Positions 34,960 through 47,072 of a DNA stretch of 64,000 nt are shown in pieces; positions within the stretch are counted from its first letter, which is position 1, and each line of letters opens with the position of its first letter. Origin of the DNA: Chelydra serpentina (lineage: Eukaryota; Chordata; Testudines; Chelydridae); the NCBI GenBank assembly GCA_037349315.1, contig JBAIAC010000068.1, positions 20,675,001 to 20,739,000 of the forward strand. The letters run 5' to 3'. Position numbers and translations under genes: made by a program. Under the pieces are notes generated by a model that was not told the DNA's origin, did not search any database, and saw nothing but the letters and a program-made list of their open reading frames with translations.

Positions 34960-35799
34960 CAATACCTCTGTTAGTCTATAAGGTGCCACAGGACCCTTTG
35001 TCGCTTCTACAGATCCAGACTAACACAGCTACCCCTCTGATACTTTAGATATCTTATGGCATTGAAATGGTTTTTGCAATACAGTAGTTCAAAGTAGTTG
35101 GTTTTTATCAAACATAACCATGACCAAGATGCTTCTCCACTACTTTGTGTGCAACAAGATTTGATCTCTGGAAGTCTACTGGATCTTCAAATCACTTAGT
35201 ATGGTTTTCCTTCTATCAATTAAGAGCACTTGAAAGATTCTCAACAAAAGCCAATATTCCTGATATTGGCATAGTATTGTTCCACTGGTTCAAAGACTGA
35301 AGCACAAACAGTATCAACCTCTGAGCCAATTTATTGTCTGGCGAGAAAGTTGCTTGGGGAAAAGTGGTTTTACACAGGTTCACTGCAAGTTTCATTATGT
35401 TTAAACAGGTGCTTTGTGTTGCCCTCTATTGCTACACTATAGCTTACAGCTGATGTTGCGGCATAACTTTCCTGGATCAAAATAGTCTGCCCCTGCCCAA
35501 GTGCTCAATACATAAAGTTAATCTATATTTGCAAGCATTTGTGTAAAGTTGCCAGCACCAGGGAAAAAACAAAACTTCAAGGTTTTCATTTCACCAGTTC
35601 TGCCGACATATAGACCCAAAAGCTGGATGTTCAATTAATATTCAGCAGTAGGCGCCCACAAACTTGAACCTGGTTATTAGATGCAATTCTCGCCAAGTTG
35701 AGATTAAAATTTCAAAAGGTGTACACATGATTACTGAGGAGAATTAAAGGCTTAAGGCACCTTAATTACCAGAACAGTCTTCTCAAAACTGATCACACA

Positions 35800-35915
35800 T
35801 CTAGGGTGACCAGACAGCAAGTGTGAAAAATCAGGACGGGGGAAGAGGGTAATAGGAGCCTATATAAGAAAAAGCCCCAGATATTGGGACTGTCCCTATA
35901 AAATTGAGACATCAG
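35800..35915. mobile_element. Truncated hairpin MITE
   Basis: CTAGGGTGACCAGACAGCAA opens the element. Near the right, GGGACTGTCCCTATAAAATT belongs to the other arm. In complete copies, as I recall them, the element ends with the complement of its start; that end is missing here. Confidence 0.5.
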
Positions 35916-36198
35916 TGCTTGCCAACCTGCAGGAGCAGAATCATATTAGCTGATGGCAAAGCAAGGGGAACAGGAAAGGAAACCTGTATAGTTCATCCAT
36001 TACAATGGGGCTCCACCAAAAAAGGTGGTGAATCTCATTCATGTTTTTAGGCCCCTAGCTGAAGCAATCCTCAAAAATACATACTATGCTAACACAAAGA
36101 GGGCATAGTGTGTTGGTGTAACTTGATCTTCAGTAAGAAACTGGTAGGGAGGATCTACATTATGGGTTTCCCCACAGAATTAGAGAAAGACCTTCAAT

Positions 36199-36468
36199 TA
36201 GGGCTAGTCTACACTGGCAACATTGGCAGCACTTTAACGTGGCTTGTTTAGTTGCAGCAGAGCACTGGGAGAGAGCTCTGCCAGTGCTCTTAAAAAGCAA
36301 ATGAACAAGAACAACCACATCCATGACAGGTGCAGCTCCCAGCACTGGTGCACTGTTTACACGGTCACTTTACAGTGCTGAAACTTGCTGCGCTCAGGGG
36401 TGTGTTTTTTACACCCCTGAGCGCAGCAAGTTGCAGTAGTGTAAAGTGCCAGTGTAGACATGCCCTTA
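36199..36468. mobile_element. MITE with TIRs and a long internal palindrome
   Basis: The TIRs TTAGGGCTAGTCTACACTGG and (reverse complement of the right end) TAAGGGCATGTCTACACTGG. Inside, AACTTGCTGCGCTCAGGGGT (36383) is mirrored by ACCCCTGAGCGCAGCAAGTT (36414-36433). No coding frame. Confidence 0.7.
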
Positions 36469-36612
36469 GACAGGCAAAGTGTTGCCTTAGATACCTCAGA
36501 TATGTTAATCAGTCCTTCAGTAAAATAATTTTTTCAGTTCTAGTGAGTGTTCAAATGCATAATCCCTTGCTCCTCATGGACATGAGCCTACATCACAAAA
36601 ATCACCCACAGG

Positions 36613-36642
<30 letters not shown>
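36613..36642 (+). repeat. Poly(A) tract, 30 bases
   Basis: Uninterrupted A run in intron 1, shortly after the MITE at 36199-36468. Confidence 0.9.
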
Positions 36643-36645
<3 letters not shown>

Positions 36646-37420
36646 TCAACTTAAATCAAGTGTGTTGGTGCATTGATAATTATAGTTTATCACTACCACT
36701 CTTGCCTTCACACAAAGTTATGGAAGCAAAGAACTAATATCGGTCAGAGATCTATGTAACAAATTGGGAATTGCTCATGAAAAAAAGAAAAGAAAAAAAA
36801 ACGAAGACTGCACTCTATACTCTCAAGATTCCCCAAAACAGATCATCCATTCCACTTTCCAGTAGTGGAGTGAAGCAAGAGATAGGAATGGGAAGGAGTG
36901 GACCCTGGTCCAGCTTATCTAGGCTGGCCAACTGTATCTGTTTAAGTGTACAATGGATGACCCTATGCTCCAAGGGAACCTTGCTGGAAGCCTGGTTTAC
37001 ACTGATAAAGAGTCAAGAGACTCAGCCAAAGGGTTCTCCTCCACCCCATTCCAAATCTTTTAATGGACTACATTTTATGCTACGAGAAGTGTAATTTAGT
37101 TTCAGTACAGTTGCGTATTCAGAGGTCACAAGCAAGAAGTTGGTGTGCAGTCTCACTTCCTAGTTACCTGATGGGGTGAGGAGAATGAAAAATCTAAGGA
37201 GTGGGAAGACTTAAGCCTGATCAGTTCATAAGGCAATTTCAGCAATAAAATGGTATAACTGATTGTAGTTGAGATACTTAAAATAAGAATATATAGTGAG
37301 AAGATGTTCTAAGATGCAGGACAGCACTGCTGCTGCAAGCAGTACTAGTGAGTAGCTGGAATAGTACCCACTACTTACATGACACTTAAGCACATACCAT
37401 TCAAGAGTTGCAGAATTGTA

Positions 37421-37822
37421 CCTATTGGGTTCCGGGAAGTGGGCGGGCGGAAGCCCGCCCACTGCTAAAGGACCCCCCCTAGTTTAAGGGGAGGATCCAC
37501 AGGACCTGGAATCCAAATGAGTCCGGGGGACAACTAATGAAATAACAGGGTCAGGGGTGCGGTCACAGGGTTAAAAGAAGGGAGCCTGACGGGGACACCG
37601 AGCAGAGAACCCCGGACAGCGCCCACTGCTCCTCAAAGGCGTCAAGGGAGCCAGTGGACGCCGCCCAGAGGAACTCTGCTTGGATGCGTGAACGGACAAG
37701 GGATCGGAAACAGGCCCCACAGGCACCGGAGCCTCCATCGGCCAGCCTCCTCTCCCTGGTTTTATAGATGGCCAATTTAGCCAGGGACAGGAGGAGATTG
37801 ACCAGGAGGTCCCGTGGTGTAT
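37421..37822 (-). mobile_element. Tx1/L1-like LINE, short 5'-truncated copy
   Basis: The minus-strand frame 37775-37563 reads SLVRSRIQAEFLWAAS then [20 protein letters not shown], matching the C-terminus of the copy at 10488-11388. Both share the 3' end CACTTCCCGGAACCCAATA-like sequence. It breaks off upstream at about 37822. Confidence 0.75.
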
Positions 37823-37829
37823 AGATTAC

Positions 37830-37995
37830 AATATAGTTTACTACTTGTACTATAGAAGCTCCAGTAATGGACCTGAAACATCACTGTTCTAGGTGCTGCA
37901 CACACAAAAAAGCAAAAACAAAGATAGCATCTGCTCCATAAGAGTTTATAGTCTAAGCATAAGAAGAGTGACGGATACAGTCTGATGGAGGAGTA
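37830..37995 (+). repeat. Old SINE-like body repeat
   Basis: AGCTCCAGTAATGGACCTGA, TAGGTGCTGCACACACAAAA and AGAGTTTATAGTCTAAGCAT match, in order, the body repeat at 60545-60640. No head or TSD was identified. Confidence 0.45.
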
Positions 37996-38231
37996 CATGG
38001 TAAACAGTGAGACATATTGATCAGCATGATAAATTGTTAAATTAAGGTTCTAAAACAGCCTTGGTACTTCACAAAAGTTGGTAATTGAAACGGATGAGCT
38101 AATCCCTAAACTAGTAGCAAGTTAAACATCAATGGAAGGAAAGTGACAAAAGTCCCATCATTTGGCACTAAAATAGAAAATTTATGAGATGCCCAAACAG
38201 CATCATTTTTTCATCCTTTCACAGGGCCACT

Positions 38232-39019
38232 TAGGCCTTGGCTACACTTGCAGATGTACAGTGCTGCGAGTTAAACCCGTCTTTGTACAGCTGAGTAGGG
38301 AAAGCGCCGCAGCCTGTCCACACTGGCAGCTGCCAGCGCAGTAAGGTGGCTACATTTGAGGCATTTGCAGCTGTATTGGGAGCGTTGCATTATGGGCATT
38401 CAAGTGGCTGCAATGTGCTTTTCAAATGGGCAGGGGGTGAGGGGGACTTTGACAGGGAGTGTTTTGGGAGAGAGTGGGTTTTTGGAATCTCCACAGAGTG
38501 TCAGCTCATTATTTCCACACCTCCACATCCCCTGCCTCTCTCTCAATCACTGAAAGCAAACAGCAGGGGCTTGCTTTGTTTTTAAAGAGCAGATAAAAGA
38601 GAACTTGGGGAAATGGAGCCTCCTCCCCCGCCGCCATCTCTGTCCAAGGCAACTTTGCTGCCGGCATTCCTAACGGAGCCCCCCCCCCCCCCCCCGCCCG
38701 CCTGCAAACAGTAGCTGTGTTTGGTTTTTTGTAAAGCACCTCAACAATGGAGCTCTGAACTCCAACCTGGAAGTGCTGTTTCAAAACAAAGGCAGCTTCC
38801 TGAGGTCAGTAACTGCAGAGTTCTTTGGCTACACTGAAAGACCAGCATTCCACCCACTTCGCAACAGTTGTTATTCCTCTCGGGGAGGTGGAGTACATGC
38901 AGCGCTGTATCTGAGGAGATACACCATTGCACGTGCCTTGCAAGTGTAGCCAGTTAGTGAGTTACAGCGCTGCAGGTAGTTTTATTGCGCTGTAACTCGT
39001 AAGTGTAGCCAAGGTCTTA
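38232..39019 (+). mobile_element. 0.79-kb TIR element (copy A of an inverted pair)
   Basis: The left end TTAGGCCTTGGCTACACTTG and the right end (reverse complement TAAGACCTTGGCTACACTTA) are TIRs. The body includes AGGGAAAGCGCCGCAGCCTG and AGCTGTATTGGGAGCG. A 17-base C run lies at 38679-38695. No transposase was found. Copy B (39785-40465) is the same family in the opposite direction; copy C at 49869-50560 is in the same direction as A. Confidence 0.7.
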
Positions 39020-39784
39020 CACTATTCCTGTTGCTAACAATGGGAGCTGTATACAGTCTGCCCATGAATGGCATTAAAAAAAAAAAAGTTACCACCACCA
39101 CTGTCTTAACTGCATAGGGTCCTTGAGCTTTAGAAAAACTCAATCTCAGTTGAACTACAGAAGACAGAAGTTCAATCAATGGAAGCACCAGTACAGTACT
39201 GCAAAATTTAAGCTATATTCATCAAAGTAGTTCTGCTTTCATTACAGCTATTTTTATAAAGAGATCTGAAAAAAGTTTTCAATGTTTGTGACTAATTGGA
39301 AAAATCTTGCCACAAAATTATGAGTAAGTATTCAGATAGTTTATACACAACTGTCAGCCTATAGTTTGTGAACAAACTTTTAGAGTATTCGTTATGTTAT
39401 GTGGTAACACTGGTCACTGAGTCGTGTTATTTTCTATGTATTGATTGAATTATTGGTACTACAGTGAGGTCATCAGCAATCCCTAGAATCGAGGATGAGC
39501 TCTACCACAGATTTATATATGGGTCCTGAGATGACTCAGGAGTCCAATCCTGGAACCACAGATCCATGCACAGCAGATGCAGACATTTCCTGGCATGTCA
39601 GCTGCCTGCTGGGAGAAAGTCCTTTCCTTACTTCTCTTTTCAGCTTCAAGGGCAAGGCACTTCTGCTCAAAGCAGGCCACTGCCTGATGGAGGCTGTAGC
39701 ACCATTGAGGTCTGCTGGTGGCTTACTTCTCCCAGCTTATGATGTCCACATCAGTTTTCTTGATACACTTTCAGTTTGCCTTCT

Positions 39785-40465
39785 TAGGCCTTGGCTACAC
39801 TTACAAGTTACAGTGTAATAAAACTGCCGGCAGCGCTGCAACTCATTAACTGGCTACACTTGCAAGGCACATGCAACGCTGTATCTCCTCAGATACAGCG
39901 CTGCATGTACTCCACCTCCGAGAGAAATAGCAACTGTTGCGAAGTGGGTGGAACGTTGGTCTTTCAGTGTAGCCCAGGAACTCCGCAGTTACTGATCTCC
40001 GGAAGCTGCTTTGTTTTGAAACGGCACTTCTGGGTTGGAGTTCAGAGCTCCGTTGTTGAGCTGCTAAACACAGGCTCCTGTTTCCTCTTTTATCTGCTCT
40101 TTAAAAACAAACAAAGCCCCTGCTGTTTGCTTTCAGTGATTGAGAGAGAGGCAGGGGATGTGGAGGTGTGGAAATAATGAGCTGACACTCTGTGGAGATT
40201 CCAAAAACCCACTCTTTTTCCAAAAACACTCCCTGTCAAAGTCCCCCTCACCCCCCCGATTTGAAAAGCACGTTGCAGCTACCTGAATGCCCATAATGCA
40301 CCGCTCCCAATACAGCTGCAAGTGCCGCAAATGTAGCCACGTCAGTGGTAGTTACTGCGCCGGCCGCTGCCAGTGTGGACAGGCTGCAGCGCTTTCCCTA
40401 CTCAGCTGTACGAACACGGGTTTAACTAACAGTGCTGTACATCTGCAAGTGTAGCCTAGGCCTTA
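39785..40465 (-). mobile_element. 0.68-kb TIR element (copy B, inverted relative to copy A)
   Basis: The left end TTAGGCCTTGGCTACACTTA and the right end (reverse complement TAAGGCCTAGGCTACACTTG). The order of internal blocks is that of copy A read on the other strand (CGCTCCCAATACAGCTGCAA near 40302). It is inserted in an unassigned repeat-like sequence that flanks it on both sides. Confidence 0.7.
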
Positions 40466-41099
40466 GCATTTCCTCTGGCCACCATGGGAGAGCGGAGAGC
40501 AGAGGCTTGGTTTGGGAGGTGAGAGTCTGGCATTGGCACACAATAGCCAGCCCAGCAGAGTTGATGCATGAGGATCATTGCCTCAATGCTGGTGACATTG
40601 GCTCCAGTGAGATGTGTCAGAAAAAAATCCAAGCCAAGCAAAAGTTTAACAGGGAAAATGACACTTTCATCATGTTTTTTTGGGGCAAAACCATTCATGA
40701 CTATTTTCAGTTAAACTGGTGTCTGAATAAATACTGAACAACTAACAGCCACTGTTAACTCTTGTGATTTAGTGTTTTATCTCCTCAGTCAAGTGATAAC
40801 TGAAAAGTGATTCTCAAGTAAAGAGTTACTAATCTTGAGATTCATGTTTTAACTCAAAGTGTGGCCCAAGTGTACCTTAAAAAGCCAAAACCAAAGAAAA
40901 AAATCCAGATATCTATTTTTAAAAGCTACTAAATCCAGTCAGGATTTTCTGGGGCCTGCCTAATGGTTATTCAACATTTGGGGTTGGCAATACAGTAGAA
41001 CTTCAGAATTACAAACTGACCAGTCAACCACACCCCTCATTTGGAACTGAAGTATGCAATCAGGCAGTGCAAAAAAAAAAAAAAAGTTAAACTACCAAA

Positions 41100-41390
41100 A
41101 AAATAAAGGGAAAGCATTTTTATTCTGCATAGTAAAGTTTCAAAGCTGTATCAACATGGAAGCTGCAAGGGTTGTGCTTGGGGTGGGGGCAGTGTGTAGA
41201 GCCCCCTGGCTGTCCCTGTGCACAGGAGCCAGGGGAGGAGGAGAACATGCTGTTGCTTCTGGGAGCTGTGCAGAGTGGGACAAACCCTCAGGACTGCTTG
41301 AGAGGGAGCTCAAGGGCTGGATTAAAACATCTGAAGGGCCAAATGCAGCCCCCAGGCCACAGTTTGCCCACCTGATTTAACCTCTGAACT
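41100..41390. mobile_element. hAT-like remnant, one end only
   Basis: The right end GGCCAAATGCAGCCCCCAGG then CCACAGTTTGCCCACCTG resembles the right TIR of CAGGGGTGGGCAAACT-type hAT elements. The left end was not found. Confidence 0.4.
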
Positions 41391-41579
41391 GGGTGACTTG
41401 AACAGTAATGTGGATAACAGACTATAGTGCTACTGTAACCACTTCAGGGCAGAGACTAGATGCAATGCCTTTAAACTGGAAGCTCTTCTAGAACAGGGAT
41501 CACTTTTAGCCCCATGCCCTATATTTTGACAGCAGTACATAGAATATATGATTAACGCCTGTAAAGTTAGCAGTAAGCA

Positions 41580-42190
41580 GTTACCTGATTTTGGGCCAGC
41601 TAGTAAGCTTAGGGAGGACTAATGACCCAAAGTTTGGTAGAAAGCAGCATGTTTATTATACTGATAGTGAAGCTCAAAAGAAGGGAGGGGAGGGTGGCTC
41701 ACTCACTCCCAGGACAGGCACAGCACTGGAGAGGTTAGGATCCTTCAAGGTAAGTGTCCCACAGCGCAGCAATGGATGGTGTGATGAAGGCAAGTCTGCC
41801 CAAGGCATGATGGAATGCAACACGGCAAACCACTGACCAGGCAGTCTGGGCAAAGGACTTTCACAGGGAGGTACAATCTTGTGAATGCACTCCTGAGCAC
41901 ATGGCCCCTTCCCCTTTTAAGGAGCTTCTCCTCGTGGCCTACAACTAGAGATGACTTGGCCGCGTCTGGTTGGTCACACTCCACCTTGGACAGTGTCCAT
42001 GCACTGGGTGTGTGTGATCGCTGCCTAATCAGAGTGCCAGACACCTTGTCTACCTGGGAACTCGTCTGATCTTCCAGCTGCTCAAGCAGCCCATTCATTC
42101 CCACAAGCACTCCAGGAGGGAGGGGGGAAAGTCACTTCACAGGTATTCAAAGAGGGAGAGGAGACAAGGGGGGGGGGGGGAGAAGAGGGG
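41580..42190. other. Unassigned GC-moderate block
   Basis: Includes open frames of up to 121 codons on the minus strand (42110-41745) that I do not recognise. Word content differs from the neighbouring AT-rich intron, suggesting an unclassified repeat. It ends with a 13-base G run (42168-42180). Confidence 0.3.
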
Positions 42191-42734
42191 GAAGTGTAAC
42201 AGACCTTTTGAGCATACAGGTAATATATAGCATACAAATCACTGCTGCTCCTACAACAAAAGCCACTGCAGACTTCATTACAGTAGAAATGCCTTTACTT
42301 CTACTCCATAAACATTAAGTGGTCTCAAACTCAATATTTATAATTTAAATTACAGAAACCCTCTGCTAAGTGAAAGAACTAAAGATATTCCTCATAAAGG
42401 TACAGGTCCCCCCATTTAAAGATTGCAACTCCACTGACATTCATTACACACAAGATCATTAAGTGGGCTTCCCACTATTCTTTATTGTGTACCCAAACAT
42501 GTCCTAGGCATCTCACAGCATAGAAAAGCCAGACTCTGTACAAAGAATGGAATGTAAACAGAGAAGCAGCAGAAGCAGGCCATTTTCCCTGCAGCTCACT
42601 AGAGCCATAGCATGCTCTTCTCCCCGTTTGTTTTTTGGGTCCAACTGTGGCGGATATTTCCAAGCTATATCTACTTTGGAAAAAAAATAAAAAAAATCAA
42701 GGAACAACCCTCGTGCAGTATGCCAAATCTGAAT

Positions 42735-42815
42735 TCACAGAATCACAGGAGCTAGAGGGGGAAGATACTTTAGTTATCTAGTTTGTGTCCCCTGCCAGTG
42801 CAGAATTCCTCTTTT
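42735..42815 (-). mobile_element. CR1 LINE 3' end, old
   Basis: TTCACAGAATCACAGGAGCT and AGTTATCTAGTTTGTGTCCC match the reverse-oriented CR1 3' UTR, with many substitutions. Confidence 0.55.
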
Positions 42816-45111
42816 TAAAAGTGTATTTTCTAAATTCCATTAAAAAAACCCTACATTTAAGGAATATTAAGGTTGCAAAGTAAAGCACACAAGTTACAAA
42901 ATGCCAGAATTAAGATAGGGGCAAACTAAGGGTGCAGAGCCAATCTTCTTATAGGTGCAGAGGTTAGTGCCTTAAGTTCCCTCTAAGCTGTGTGGCCATG
43001 CAGCAGGCTATCAAGGGCAGCTGAAGCTGGGGGAGAGGGCTGGGAGTTCTCTCCTCACCACAGCCCCAGGGCAGCCCACCCCCCAAACCCCTCATTCCTG
43101 GTCCCACCCCAGAGCCTGCACTCCCAGCCAAAAGTCCACACACCCCAACCCTGAGTCCCCTCCCACACTCTGAACCCCTCGGCCTCACCCCTGCCACACA
43201 TCTCCTCCATATTGGTTCACATAACAAAATTCATTCCACACATGGCACTAAAAAAGAAAAAGGATACATTGGTAGTGCCACATATTAAGGTTGCCTGACA
43301 CTTCCTGTTACAAAGCTGATTTCAGTGGCTTAAAACTTTGCCAAATTAACCATTTGGATTGAAGTTTCCCATGCTGGATGTCTCCCTGATGCAGATTTTT
43401 TGGGGGGAAAAACCATGTTAAAATGTATTTTGCCCATGTTACATTTTCATGATGTTCCTTTAGAGAGCTCTAGCACCCCATTGTTCTGAACTAGGAACTT
43501 GGAATTTGGCAGATGGAGCTTGCATGCAACAAATCTGGCCAAGCTATAAATCTTTGAAGAACTGTTTGCACATACTCAGTAGAAACTTAGATTTTAGTTG
43601 CTAAAAATCACTGAAAATTTGGTCCTCACTGAGCATGCTCAAGCCTCTCTCAGCTCTTAGTACTGAGCAGACTGCATATGTGCCCAACAAAACAACTGGA
43701 GGATGCTTCAGCCCAGGACTATAGAGGCAAACTGGATTTTCCCTGTAATCTATGAACCCAGCCCAAGCTAGAGAGACTCTCAAACGGAGCTCAGAGCCAC
43801 TCTCCTGTGCTTTCAGTGATACCAGCCATTTCAGAAGCAGCCAAGCAGTGTGAAGGAGGAAACTGTGGCTCAAATGCAAAGGGGAAAGAGAGCCAGACTG
43901 AGGGAGGGAAAAGGAATAGATTTGGAAGGAGTCTGGTGAGACTAGGACCTGATGGAGAGATGGGGAGAAGAGAACCTGGTATAATCTGGGAGCCTGAGGT
44001 TGGTGGGGAAATCAGATTGGACAAGAAAATGGGTGGAGAGGGGAAATTACTGAGTTTTGCCCATATTAACTTTTTAAAACATGCTTTGAATAGCTAAGCA
44101 TATCAGGAGTTTCAGGCAGGACCTTGGAATTCAGCATGGGAGAACTCATCGCTCATTTTGTCCTACCCATGATAAATCTCTCTTAAATTCAGCATAGTTA
44201 GTTCTCTGAAAGTTTCTATTTGCACATGTTCAACAGAAGTTGTTCTGCATTTGCTCCTTAACTTTCTGAACCTTCCTACTGCTTCCTTTCCTGTCCACCC
44301 TCCACTTCAAATTACATTTTAGTCTAAGGGAAGGTGCACTGATGTGAAAGCTGTGACTTGCCTTTTCCACAGATGGGTGTTAATTTTGGGTATAACAATG
44401 TATATAAAGCAGAGCCCCATCTGAAGTTGCACATGGTCACTACTGGCAAAACTGGAATCAATAAGCACAGATTCAGACACCCTGCCATGTGCCAAATTAT
44501 CACACTTGGCTTTGCTTTCAATTAAATTCAACTATCCAATCACCACAAAGAGTTTGGAGCATTTATTAATTATTAACAAACAGTACCCCAGACTCTTACT
44601 TCTGTCTGCCTGTTCTGGCCACTAGAGCCCACTCCTAGAGCAGGGGGGGGGGGGGGGGGGGAACACTCAGGAATCATGATTCTAAACCATTTCATTGCTG
44701 TCTGGCAGTTGTGCAATCCACTGGCAAAGTGCCACATCTCTCTCTAGTGGCTACTCCACAGAGAATCAATTACTGCTGCCAATTACTTTTTTAGCTCACA
44801 TAGGAGAGGTCTGCTCTGTTTGTAACAAGTAGTGTTTATCCACAGAATTACTAAAAGTGTACCATCTAGACTAGAGAAACAGGAATTAAGAGGAAGTTCA
44901 TGAACATTTAACCTAATACCAATCAGGAACATGACCCCCACCCCTCCACTACTTAATACAGGGTAAGAACCATATGTGGATAAGGTATCAGGGGTTTAAA
45001 AAAAAACACTAAATTAAGAAAAACAAAGGGTCAGTTCAATCAATCTTTTCTGTTGTGGATAGCTTCCAAAAGTGATTACAAGAGAAGCTTTTTTAAGAGT
45101 GAGTCTGAGGC

Positions 45112-46067
45112 ATGACCAGAAAGGGTTAAGCATCCTGCAGGATGATGCATGACTCCAATTCAACCCTTAAAGATATACGGGGAGATAATGTTTGTGTTTT
45201 TGTGCATTTACACATATCTGTAGTGGTCAATGTAATCAAATTGTCCCTGTCTATGCTGTATTCTATTAATTCAGAGATCAAAAGGACATCTTAGCATTTC
45301 AATGAACTGTAAACATAGGATATCGCTGTATTCATCTCTTTGAAATGTATAGCAAATCTGTGAATGGTGGATAATTACTAGCAATACTTAGGAAATGGGT
45401 CCACTTCAAAGTCCCATGAGTGCCTATTGTTTGACTAAGGGCTTGGGTCCTGATCCTGTTCTCTCAGATCTGCTTAAGCTTCATCAGAGGAAGTTTGAGT
45501 TGCAAGATTGAGATCCCAGTCCTAAGCTGGAACACACTGAATAGGATATTGGACATTGGACTACAGTCTATGGACTAAAATTCTAAAAGAACTTTAGAAC
45601 TGCAAAGCTCATCTCTGCTATGAATCTGAATTTCAAGATTGTACTCATGTCTGTATGTATACTGATCGTTTAACCAACTATTTTCTTTAATACATTTTAG
45701 TTTAGTTAATAAGAATTGGCTATAAATGTGTATTTAGGTAAGATCTGGAATACTCATTAACCTGGGAGGTAATGTGTCCAATCCTTTGTGATTGATAGAA
45801 CTTTTTTATATGATGAATAAGATTTTCCTTAATCCTCATCATATTTGACTAGGGTATCTAGGTGGAGGCCTGAAGCTGGGTTACTTTAAGCAAATTGTGT
45901 TGGTGATTTCTGAGTAACCAGTGAGGTATAATTAAAAGCTGTTTTATGCTGGCTTGATAAATCTAAGTATTAGAATATCCACCAGCTTTGGGGATTGCCT
46001 GCCCCATTCTTTGGGGTTCACTCTCATTGAGTGACCTCAGCTGGCTCCCCTTGGGAATCCAGTCACA
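45112..46067 (+). mobile_element. LTR-like repeat (about 0.95 kb)
   Basis: It starts near TGACCAGAAAGGGTTAAGCA and ends GAATCCAGTCACA. I recognise the body (for example GAAATGGGTCCACTTCAAAG, TCATCTCTGCTATGAATCTG) as a recurrent turtle LTR. TSDs are not clear and no viral genes are present. Confidence 0.5.
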
Positions 46068-46884
46068 GTCCAATTCATTTTAGCACAGATAAAACGTAAG
46101 TGGCAAAATGAATTTTGTTTAAGAGTAGGTGAATTGTGTTTGGCTTTTAATAAAGTATCTTTCAAGCGTCCAGATTTCTAAGAAAATAGATCTTTTCATA
46201 TATGACAAATCTTCAAAAGTGATTGATGATTCAGAATCTTCAATTTGACACTTAAAGGCCTGATTTTCAGCAAGTACCAAGCATTCCCTTCTTCTGAGGA
46301 GAATATTTGTAACAGGTTCTCTTTATAAATTCTTGTAAAACAGAATAAAACGTGTAAAGTATTTGTTACTTTATGTGAAAGAAAAAGGCAATTTATGACT
46401 TTTGTTCTTGCTAATGTAAGAAGTGTTGCACCATTGCAGAACTAGTTTATACCTGATCTCGAAGACCAAGTACAAGTTAACATGGTATAAACATATCCAC
46501 AAACATAACTCTTAAAGATTTATAAGTATGTAATAACCTAAATTCAAAACAAGAATTTAATAACTTTACATCAATAACTTCATTGAAGCATAAGAACACC
46601 TAGATTCTTAAAAAAAAAAAAAAAATAATAATGAAGATCTGCAAAAAGATCAACCACACTCTTCCTACAAATAGTGTATTCCTACCACCAGGCTGTCTAT
46701 TCCATTGTATAACTAGTTTAGTAACACAGAATGCCTATTAAAAACCTTTATTGTTCAAACATGAGATGTACTTATGGTGTTATACTAATATATCCCTGGT
46801 ACTTAGTTTTCTTCTGTGTCTGTAGTCTAGGTATTGCAAACTTCTCTGAGAAAAGAAAGATCCTAAGGGCAGAGGCTATCAAGT

Positions 46885-47072
46885 AATAGCTAAAAGCCCA
46901 GACGGCCACATGCCCCTCAGTCCCAGCCTGGAGCCTCCTCTTGCACCTCAACTCCACCCCAGAGCCCTCACCCCAACCCCCAATTTCATGAGCATTCATG
47001 GCCCGCCATACAATTTCCATACCGAGATGTGGCCCTTGGGCCAAAAAGTTTTCCCACCCCTGGCTTAGAGTA
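46885..47072 (-). mobile_element. hAT-like remnant
   Basis: The right part TGTGGCCCTTGGGCCAAAAA then GTTTTCCCACCCCTGG is one TIR of a CAGGGGTGGGAAAAC-type element. The left end is missing or decayed. Confidence 0.5.

Larger units (their letters stand above)
34781..35041 (+). mobile_element. Penelope-like insertion with perfect 112-bp palindrome and hammerhead-like core
   Basis: The arms 34780-34891 and 34896-35007 are perfectly complementary over 112 bp, with the 4-nt loop CAAT. A tail (ACAGATCCAGACTAACACAG...) follows the right arm only. The flanks ACCTTAGATACCTTATG (34764-34780) and ACTTTAGATATCTTATG (35042-35058) are a 17-bp TSD with two C/T differences. Each arm carries CCGATGA, a 6-bp stem-loop, GAAA, and a 3-bp stem-loop ending GCTC (34922-34959 on plus; 34865-34828 on minus). 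No reverse transcriptase is present. Confidence 0.72.

Noticed and set aside
41745..42110. 121-codon minus-strand frame
   Set aside because: No recognisable motif and no supporting exon structure. Left as an unassigned block.
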